Shown piece by piece: positions 56,715-64,000 of a stretch of 64,000 nt of DNA (its first letter is position 1; each line of letters begins with the position of its first letter). A model generated the notes under the pieces. That model was not told the origin of the DNA. It searched no databases and saw nothing but the letters and a program-made list of their open reading frames with translations. Source of the DNA: Acanthosepion pharaonis (Eukaryota > Mollusca > Cephalopoda > Sepiida > Sepiidae); contig CAHIKZ030005437.1 of NCBI GenBank assembly GCA_903632075.3, positions 2,445,001 through 2,509,000 of the forward strand, read 5' to 3'. The position numbers and the translations under genes are program-made.

Positions 56715-58906
56715 CAGCGGCGCCTTGACTTACAAGTTTAATTCCTCCGTGACGGAGCTCGTAAATCAAATTGCTTGTATGTCAAATCAATTTTCCCCAT
56801 TGAAATGACATTAATCTGTTCCGGACCTCACAAAAACACCGCATTTTTTTTGTTACATGATTTTAAGTGAGAAAAATGTACTTATAAATTACAAATATTG
56901 TATAAAAGTACAATACAATAGAATGTACCGCAATAAATTGGTTTTATTAAGTATAATGTACAGCATTTACCTCGGAGTTCAGACATAGATGAAAGAGAAA
57001 AGGCTGAACTGAATAACTGAATCTTATTCGCTGATTTTCCCCCTTTCCACCATGCTTTTCTCACTTTCATCTGCAGGGGATTTCGATAAAAACCAGTCCA
57101 ATGAAGTCTGTTTTATCCTCTCTTTCAGAATATTTCTGTAATAAGTTAGGCAAGTATCATTAAATAGCGCCGTCGCACGTCTAGTTACAACATTTTTCGG
57201 GGTGTTTCTTTTGAATAAAGTTTGAAAGTTTTTCCCACATTCCAAAAATTTCCTCTATCTCACTTGTAGAGATAAACTTCTCTGCTTCCTCTATTTCCTG
57301 TAAAACCTTCATGTGTTGTTGGCGTCTGTAGATGTCACCTTCATCCATATCCAAGTCCATGGACTTGCCGAGAGATACAATCTTCCACCACTGCAGCTTC
57401 GGGTTCGAGTCTTTCAAAGTCCATTTTAGACACAACCTATCAGCTTCCACGCAGAGGTTAAGGTTCACTTTGTAACACTCTGTCAGGCCATATTGATAAT
57501 TCTGAGGCATATCGCGATGTTATAGGGGCCCTTCAAGAACACTAGAAAGGTGAGATTTCTGCTCTACGTCACCTCAAAGCAGCAGAGGAGCAGGTGCTTG
57601 GTGAAAAGCTTCTTGAAATTAGAAATCACCTGCTGGTCCTCGGCTTCAGGATAGGAGTGGTGTTGGGTGGGAGATAGAGAATCTTTATAAAGTTGAACTC
57701 TTCGGGGATAGGTGAATTATCCAGGACGGGAAGGGCTTGCAGAGATATGTTATTTTCCTGAAGATATTTCATAACGTCAGAACCAAACATCAAATTCACC
57801 CACTCACAAAGAATTTCCTGGTGACCTACGCCCTCGGGCTTTCCCTTCACATAACCTGCAGTTTTTTTTTTCAGAATCTAATGTGACATAAATGCTCTGA
57901 AGGTTTTCCCAATGATAAACGAACAGCGGCTTAATCTTGCTGTCCCCGCTCGTATTGGCGCACAATGCGAAGGTTAGTTTATCCTTCATGGACTTGAGGC
58001 CTGGCATCCTCTTCTCCTTTTCCATTATATAAGCCGTCTTGGCATCTTCCAAAAAGTCCTATCTCGTCAGAGTTGAAGACTTGCTGGGAGATGTATCCTT
58101 CGGTTGCAATAATTCTCGCAAATATTTTGAGGTAATCCTCAGCTGCCTTCATATCCGAGCTCGCTGCTTCACCATGCGTAGCGACGGAATGAATGTCGGT
58201 GCTCTTTTTAAAATTCTTGAACCAGTCACGACTGGCTTTAAACGGCTCGTCCGATGCCTCCTCCGTCGAAATGGCTAGGATCTGCCACAGTGAATCAGCG
58301 TAAATCCTCGCAGATTCTAGCCTCCATCACGGTATATTCTGCGAGCTAGTTCTCCGTCACACACCATCAGAGCTTCTCTATATTTTCATGATGTCCATCT
58401 TTTTCATAGATGTCCGCTATTTAGGAATTATTTTAACGCCTGTGGCTGTCGTTATTGCCTTTATCGACTCCTGCTTCAGTATGGTGCAGGTCGTATAACT
58501 CTTCACCAACACGCATACCTTGGTCATGTTTTTTAATAATTTCTTTCTTTAATTCAACATACATCATCCGCTTCTTCTCAGAAATGTCCTTCGCACTCAT
58601 TTTCTTTGGACGCATGGTTGGAAAAATGGAGTTTTACAAAATAACTGCAAGAACAAATGCGAGCACAGCACGGATGCTTCCACTGCGACCTAAACGCTTG
58701 AAGTGAAAGAGTGAGGCACAGGATGAGGGACGGATGTTGCGTCGTTCGCTGTGACGTTCACAGAGTCAACTAGTGGTCGGGTATCTGAAGCTGGCTCGTA
58801 ACACAAATTTTAGCTCTCAACTCAAAGCAAAAGATCGGCAGAGAAACGGTTTGTATCTCGAAAAAAATCTCTTATGTCAGGACACTCGTAAGTCAAAGTA
58901 TCACTG
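56715..58906 (-). pseudogene. Tigger-like (pogo) DNA transposon with decayed transposase
   Basis: Terminal repeats face inward: CAGCGGCGCCTTGACTTAC at 56715 and, reversed, CAGTGATACTTTGACTTACG at 58906. On the minus strand a jerky/TIGD1-like transposase is spread over frames: KKEIIKKHDQGMRVGE (HTH) near 58560-58510, DEPFKASRDWFKNF and HGEAASSDMKAAEDYLK (CENP-B-type region), QQVFNSDEIGLF (first Asp), KSMKDKLTFALCANTSGDSK, VLDNSPIP (second Asp; the usual APAH is altered) and LYLPPNTTPILKPR. The expected Gln-Pro-x-Asp third acidic site is lost. C-terminal text is at 57510-57024. About 2.2 kb. A TA flank is present on the right only. Function would be cut-and-paste transposition, but stops and frame changes exclude it. 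Confidence 0.9.
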
Positions 58907-59101
58907 TACACTCAAGCAGACATTGTCTACATATGCTCACATATAGTCTCAAAGATACCCTCGGCAAAGAAGCGCATACATTTTATGCAGGAAAAGTCAT
59001 AGATTTTTGGACGAATCTTAATAATAATAAGAGTATGTCAGACATACCCGCGCGTACATATATATAAATGTATACGTATATAAAAAGTACACATTTCTAT
59101 C

Positions 59102-59159
<58 letters not shown>
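58907..59159. repeat. Spacer ending in a (TA)n(TG)n microsatellite
   Basis: 58907-59100 is unassigned. (TA)n at 59102-59121, (TG)n to 59159. A small inverted repeat TTTCAG-TACCG-CTGAAA lies at about 59180-59196. Confidence 0.85.
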
Positions 59160-59160
<1 letters not shown>

Positions 59161-59244
59161 TCACGCGTTCTCATGATGTTTCAGTACCGCTGAAACACAC
59201 ACATACACACCCATATATGTATATCTGTGTTATAAAAATATAGT

Positions 59245-59400
59245 TTTAAGGTATGGTATATTTATAGATAAAAATGCTCAATATAAAGGATAGATTGTGT
59301 GTAAATATACACAGAATAGCGACAGTTTGTTCGATGCTTGAGCGCAATCTGGACTGAAGATTGCGTTCAAGTATGAAACTGACAGACGTCATAGACGGCT
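59245..59400. repeat. Fold-back repeat family, palindromic copy
   Basis: AAAAATGCTCAATATAAAGG (reverse of the trailing block) at about 59268. Then the palindrome: ATGCTTGAGCGCAATCTGGA and CTGAAGATTGCGTTCAAGTA near 59334-59373, flanked by CGACAGTTTGTTC and GAAACTGACAGACG. Same design as 7104-7275. Confidence 0.8.
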
Positions 59401-59414
59401 TCTGTAAGCGAAAA

Positions 59415-59660
59415 AAAAAAAACGACGCACACAAAATCCTCTTTACAAATAGTAAATACGCGAACAGCACCATACTTTCTAAACATATCTGGGATATTAA
59501 AATAAAAACCAAATCACACCAAATATATGGAAAATAAGGAAAACAGATCAACTCGACCTACTAAATAAATGATCAGAACTGATCACAAAATGCAGACACG
59601 AAAACAAAATTTTCTATGTTACTTAAAAATCGAAGACTACAAACGAACAAGAATAAACAA
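59415..59660 (+). pseudogene. Penelope-like element, C-terminal tail of GIY-YIG domain
   Basis: NSTILSKHIWDIKIK starts at 59463 and SELITKCRHENK at about 59572: the end of a GIY-YIG domain of the type in the copy at 19858 (usual text NSTALSKHIWDLK ... KR-ELISKCRHENKFLL). In between, frames shift (QIYGK, DQLDLLNK). No RT or nuclease core. It follows directly on a fold-back repeat. Confidence 0.7.
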
Positions 59661-60009
59661 AAATAAATAAAACTAAACTAAAATAAATAATCAAAAATAA
59701 TTAAGCCAAACAAATATATAAGTAAAGAAAGTAAGTAAATAATTAACGTATTAATACACTACGAACGCACACATAAACGCAAGTAAATGTAATAACAACC
59801 AACAATAAAGTAATGATAAAAAAATTAAACAAAACCATAACCATAACCCGAAAACTGCATCATGATCCACAATTATTTCCACCCAATAGCACATAGAATA
59901 ATTTGAAACGGAATCATTACCGCTCACCGAAATAATCGTTAGAACAATACATTAGACTATCTAAAATGCATCACTGACCTGTATATATAAATAGTCAAGC
60001 AAAAACACA
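59661..60009. other. A-rich unassigned spacer
   Basis: Rich in AAATAAA-type runs. It may be the decayed 3' UTR of the preceding element. Confidence 0.45.
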
Positions 60010-60094
60010 CGTCTGACGATTGTGAATAAGCAGGAAACAGACTGTCCCCGCTGGGTGTTGACTTCAGGATCCACTATATATATATATGTGAAAA

Positions 60095-60153
<59 letters not shown>

Positions 60154-60225
60154 TTTATATATTATATGCGCAGTACTTATTAGAAAGCGCTCAATATCAG
60201 AGATAGAGCTAACATATTTGGTTAT
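60010..60225. repeat. Fold-back family half-copy around a (TA)n array
   Basis: GGAAACAGACTGTCCCCGCT and GGTGTTGACTTCAGGATCC at about 60035-60072, then (TA)n/(TG)n and a (TA)n array at 60102-60149. Next comes GAAAGCGCTCAATATCAGAG at about 60183-60202, the trailing block in inverted orientation relative to the half-copy at 19150. Confidence 0.75.
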
Positions 60226-61471
60226 ATATATATATAACCTGCGGAAGGTCGTTTGGGAACCTTGTGGCACTTAGTGCACCAGGTCTCTGTATTCGGCCCT
60301 TCAAAAAGTGTGGATGGTCTTGCACGAAGCCTTCACCACTAAAATCAAATCTCATGTGCCGTTGTCGGGCTGTCGGTTTCCTGAAAACTGATCTGCTTGA
60401 CCCTCATACGTCGAATATCGACGGGAGAGTCGACTATATATATATATTTAACTTTTTATAAGAGATTTTAAAGGTAAACAGAAATTCAAAATCAATACTC
60501 CGAAGATTTTCATTTTTTGCATCGATCATGACTGCCAGAAAATTATAATCAGAAATTCAGATATTCGCTATTAAAATAATAGGGATAAAATTTGTTAATG
60601 AAATGATAACATTCAAATGAAATACTTGAGATTCATAAATTAATTTCAGAAGAAAATGAATCTAAACTGTCATAATACTTAAAGTTTCTTTTTCTGTATG
60701 ATAACGGCGTATTAATGCAAATAGGGAAAGAAAGGGAAAAAGAAAGACAGAGAACGTGTGAATGAAAAAGAAAGTAAGGGAAGACATAGAGAGCATATAG
60801 GAAGAGATCTGGTGACCAAACAGTATTAAAGTCGTTGGGGATAAAGAGTGAGAAAGAAAAGAATCTTGTGTTTATTTGCGCATGCGTGCATAAATTCCGT
60901 TGCCAAAGATGTCTTCACTTAGGGAGAATTCAGTTCATTTTATTGCGATAATCAATATTTGTAGATGTCAGTTTGACATTGGATAGGTGTTTCTACGAGT
61001 TTATTTTTCTGGATGTTTAGTATTTAAGTCATAAAACAATTTTATGCGAGGCAACAACTTCGAAATAACATCGAGGAATGGTATATTCACCACGTTCTTT
61101 GGTAGTGAAGTTACGCGTATTGTTTTATTACTTGTACTGTGTAAACAGGATTAAGTGGAGTCAGCTCCGAGAATAGGAAATACCTTAAATGATAAAGAGG
61201 GTTTGTAAAAGTAGAAAAAAGAATGACTAAAAGGAAAAAAGAGAGAGAAATGAAAGCAAAATGCCGAGTTTTACAATCGTGATATTAAATAGGTATTTCT
61301 TTAAATAATCTATATATAACGTAAATAATGAATACTTACAGGAAATTCAGATTATTCAGCTAGTATGACGTTTCGTAAGAGAGATGATGCCATTAAAGAC
61401 AGACTGATAATCACACAGACACACATAAATAAACAAAGACATTATGTGTGTCTCTGTAATTATCAGGCTCT

Positions 61472-61473
<2 letters not shown>
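60226..61473. other. Mostly unassigned; GC-richer block at its start
   Basis: 60235-60430 is GC-richer (GTGGCACTTAGTGCACCAGG, GTGCCGTTGTCGGGCTGTCG) and lies between short (TA)n tracts; probably a decayed repeat, family unknown. The rest is AT- or GA-rich without motif. Confidence 0.45.

Positions 61474-61542
<69 letters not shown>
61474..61542. repeat. (TA)n microsatellite
   Basis: About 33 units. It directly precedes a LINE C-terminal fragment. Confidence 0.95.
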
Positions 61543-61544
<2 letters not shown>

Positions 61545-61905
61545 ATGATAGCCAACTGTTTCATGGTAAGCGTAATGTAGGCCGTCCGTGGTTACGCTTC
61601 AAGGAAAAACTTAAGTACAATTTAATTGCTGCAAACATCCCTATCGAGGAGTTCGAACTTGGTGGTCGAGCAACCTGGAGAAACACCTGCTACCGAGGTA
61701 TAACTAACTTTCAAAAGAATCGACTCAACCATCTGAGAAGAATTAGGAATTAACACTAAATCTCGGGCTAATATATCAACCGATATGACGGTCAACCCTT
61801 CAGTATGCCCTTCGTGTGGATTTGTTTTCTAAACCCGTGAAGGATTGTTGTCTTATACGAAACATAAACATAAAACTGAACTGAAAGACACTTATACGTC
61901 AATAA
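61545..61905 (+). pseudogene. LINE C-terminus with a C2H2-like zinc finger
   Basis: Plus strand: FHGKRNVGRPWLRFKEKLKY near 61560-61620, IPIEEFELGGRATWRNTCYR near 61637-61697 and FQKNRLNHLRR. Then, past a stop, PSVCPSCGFVF, a stop, TREGLLSYTKHKHKTEL near 61797-61890. The GRP--R-K---K--L and W-----GI motifs followed by C-x2-C-x(n)-H-x(3)-H are a C-terminal arrangement known in LINE-encoded proteins of molluscs. RT core absent; inserted next to a (TA)n array. Different from the other LINE families here. Confidence 0.7.
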
Positions 61906-62073
61906 CGACAGGTGAGTCCATCATATATATATACATGTAAGCAAATATATGGATATAAATCCGACAGTATGAAGAAAAAAATATATATATACATACATCC
62001 ATAGACAGACTGTTTCGCTGTATCACAGCTCTTCAGTGTGGCTAGACGTCCGATTGCTTCAAGCCAGGATATC
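61906..62073. other. Spacer with structured motif
   Basis: GACTGTTTCGCTGTATCACA and GCTCTTCAGTGTGGCTAGAC at about 62009-62047 recall the 3' motif of Penelope-like elements. Otherwise unassigned. Confidence 0.4.
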
Positions 62074-62075
62074 AG

Positions 62076-62122
<47 letters not shown>

Positions 62123-62147
62123 ATATATATATATATATATATATATA
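62074..62147. repeat. Compound microsatellite (CT)n-(ATCT)n-(TA)n
   Basis: The (TA)n part ends at 62147, directly against the inverted terminus of the Penelope-like copy. Confidence 0.95.
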
Positions 62148-62490
62148 GCATAATGAGAAGCCACATATTTTAAATGTTGTTTAAAAAAATTTTTTTAACT
62201 ATATCTAAACAACATAGATATAGTTAAAAAATTTTTTTTTAAACAACATTTAAAATATTTATGACAGTTAGATTTAAGTTAGGAATATCCGAACAGTGAC
62301 GTTCCATATCACGTGACGTCCGCGTCTCGCGAAGGACGCTACTTGCTAACGAACAGTAATTTATTTTTAATTTATTTGTAACAAACAGTTATTTCTGATG
62401 AAAGATTGGGGACAATTTGAAATATCAAATATATATAAATAAATAAATACATTATTATTTTTTTTAATTTGCAACTTTTTCTATATATAT
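62148..62490 (+). repeat. Penelope-like 3' UTR copy with inverted terminal duplication
   Basis: 62250-62490 is the same 3' UTR as 40804-41055, nearly identical through CCATATCACGTGACGTCCGC and TTGAAATATCAAATATAT. In front of it lies GCATAATGAGAAGCCACAT (62148-62166), the reverse complement of the distal end of that UTR (41071-41090). Then comes a hairpin at 62166-62258: TTTAACTATATCT and AGATATAGTTAAA arms with further matching AAATGTTGTTTAAA sequence. No coding part is left. (TA)n arrays border both ends. Confidence 0.85.
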
Positions 62491-62978
62491 ATATATATAT
62501 ATCGACAGATAGATATAGAAAAGATGTAAGACAAAGGGGAAAACTTCATTAAGACTTCATCAGACCACGGTTGCTTACGTTGATGCGACTATACATGCGC
62601 ACGAACGAGAGACACTGAGAATTTTAAATTTACAGATTTTTATTTCTTGGGGTGTTTTCGGTACATGATCTAGCCATTTTCATTTAGATTGTTTATTTTT
62701 TTGCTTCCATTTTTTTGGTTTCCATCATTTTTATTATTAAATATCCCAAATTCTAATAGCAGAAGATCTGCCAGGAATATACTAAAAAAAAATTTAAAAT
62801 TTATATATTTAAAATTCACTGCGTCTCTTGTTCGTACACATGTGTAGCTGCATCATCGTATCAAACTTTGTCTGATGAAGTTCCAAGGAACCAAACGCGT
62901 CAGGCGAAAACTTTTCCACTTTTTCATACATATTTCCTACAGAACTGTTCTTTATATATAAAAATAAATATCGTTATT

Positions 62979-62980
<2 letters not shown>
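62491..62980. other. Unassigned spacer with a structured motif
   Basis: CTGATGAAGTTCCAAGGAAC at about 62872-62891 followed by CAAACGCGTCAGG. Otherwise T-rich without known features. Confidence 0.45.

Positions 62981-63045
<65 letters not shown>
62981..63045. repeat. (AT)n microsatellite
   Basis: About 32 units. Tyrosine-isoleucine peptides read through it are artefacts. Confidence 0.95.
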
Positions 63046-63048
<3 letters not shown>

Positions 63049-63079
63049 GCTCACTCATCGTTACTCTGAGTTTTGCGGA

Positions 63080-63245
63080 GATTATATTAAACCGTATCAA
63101 CCTATGCTCTCGTATCGAAAGGAGCGTAAGACAATGATGCATCGTCTCACCAGATTTATCTAACCCATACAACGAGGTGATCCTAATAGAATTACAAATC
63201 TTACCAGGATTTATTATTTGTTCACACAATCGTATAAATGCAGAT
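63080..63245 (+). pseudogene. RTE-like LINE RT palm fragment
   Basis: Plus strand from about 63104: CSRIERSVRQ, a stop, CIVSPDLSNPYNEVILIELQ and ILPGFIICSHNRINA. It aligns with IERGVRQGIVFSPDLFNLY ... ILRELQALPGFIIGGHNLSN in the copy at 27979-29008. The Gly codon of the RQG motif became a stop. It breaks off before the catalytic YADD box. Confidence 0.75.
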
Positions 63246-64000
63246 TTATGTGAGTGAACGCACTTCTTATTCTCTGGCGGAGAAAATAAGTATGAAAATG
63301 AATTGATGTTTAATAACATTTATGTGGACATATAAGTTATTACACATTGATTCAGAGATATAACCTTACGTATAGATACAGACCTCCAAAAGGTTTTCTA
63401 CACATACGAAAGTTACTATAAAAAAATCTGTGGCATGCTCCAGTTATTAGTTAATTGATCTGAAATTTTAATTGTATAATGTTTGATTTCTGTGATTACT
63501 GAGGAAGATGACTCAATACCATTGAAAATGTAGGGAGATCATGAGAATAAATTTTTACTGTGTAAAATAAATACTTTTTTTTATCATTAAGCTACATATT
63601 TATTGACCAACATTTTTACATACAATTTTCTTTCGCTGTAAACTCTTTTTATTCATGAGTGTATATCCCGAGTTTGATGTCTTAAGTATTGACTTTTGTT
63701 GTTGAAACTCATAGCGTAAAAAAACTCATTTGATGATATGTTAACTAAAGAAACGTACATTTCAAATTCTAACTGTTGTTCCTAAATATCTTCTTCCATT
63801 TCAATAGGTTGTTCCAACGGTATGCCTCACCTGAATATATCAAAGATTCTGGAATTTTGACTATTATATTTAAGTTTTAATGTAAGCTCTTTTGATCTGT
63901 GATTAGATAAAGACAAACATTTCTTCGAGATAAGTTTAATTTAGTGTTGTTCAACTGAGCTGCCGCAACACATTAGTATGATTAAGAGAGGGGTTAGTGA
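63246..64000. other. Unassigned AT-rich spacer to the right edge
   Basis: No recognised coding, RNA or repeat signature. Confidence 0.5.

Noticed and set aside
58455..58706. 83-codon plus-strand frame
   Set aside because: Antisense of the Tigger-like transposase N-terminus.
62924..63319. 131-codon minus-strand frame
   Set aside because: It is a (TA)n run joined to antisense of an RTE-like LINE fragment whose real coding strand is plus (SPDLSNPYNEVIL).

Overview
This window looks like repeat-dense, gene-poor nuclear DNA of a mollusc, most likely a cephalopod such as an octopus. The basis is AT-rich sequence packed with long (TA)n, (CA)n, (ATT)n and (ATCT)n arrays, and a mix of LINEs, Penelope-like elements, tRNA- and 5S-rRNA-derived SINEs, Tc1/mariner and Tigger relics of the kind known from lophotrochozoan genomes. 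The species is an inference. I find no exon of a host protein-coding gene, no functional tRNA or rRNA gene, no operon and no CRISPR array. Nearly everything that looks coding is a broken transposable element.

Layout. 1-1460: 3' part of a LINE with reverse transcriptase, zinc knuckle and restriction-like nuclease motifs. 2.4-8.7 kb: microsatellites, an internally deleted Tc1-like copy, a LINE tail plus SINE, a 150-bp tandem repeat, and copies of a fold-back repeat. 9.1-10.7 kb: two fragments of an (AAT)-tailed LINE, head to tail. 12-14 kb: possible LTR/primer-binding site, a compound microsatellite, a dispersed repeat and an unexplained GC-richer block. 18.4-20.1 kb: two Penelope-like GIY-YIG fragments. 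21.1 kb: a MITE-like element. 23.3-25.2 kb: a LINE tail interrupted by a SINE with a 16-bp target duplication, another SINE, a transposase relic and an (AAT)-tailed LINE 3' end. 26.5-29.0 kb: a clean solo LTR, a third LINE family, and a minus-strand LINE with an altered RT active site. 29-36 kb: mostly unassigned. 36.1-38.0 kb: a 110-bp palindrome, a 235-bp compound microsatellite, the second deleted Tc1-like copy, and a SINE with an inverted tail. 39.1 kb: a 29-bp minisatellite. 40.0-41.1 kb: the best-preserved Penelope-like fragment. 43.1 kb: a 5S-rRNA/tRNA composite SINE. 46.8-48.8 kb: two LINE fragments in the same orientation. 51.8-56.0 kb: SINEs, a mariner relic and an LTR-like primer site. 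56.7-58.9 kb: a Tigger-like DNA transposon with a decayed transposase. 59.2-63.3 kb: fold-back repeats, Penelope-like pieces (one with an inverted copy of its own 3' end), and LINE remnants.

How the parts relate. The elements belong to a few families that recur on both strands, so copies can be compared within the window. Two Tc1-like copies share one internal deletion. One LINE family ends in (GAA)n and another in (AAT)n. Penelope-like pieces and the fold-back family lie against (TA)n arrays. Inverted duplicates of a repeat's own end occur in three unrelated families. These shared structures are the most informative signals here. I did not find a convincing new gene system.
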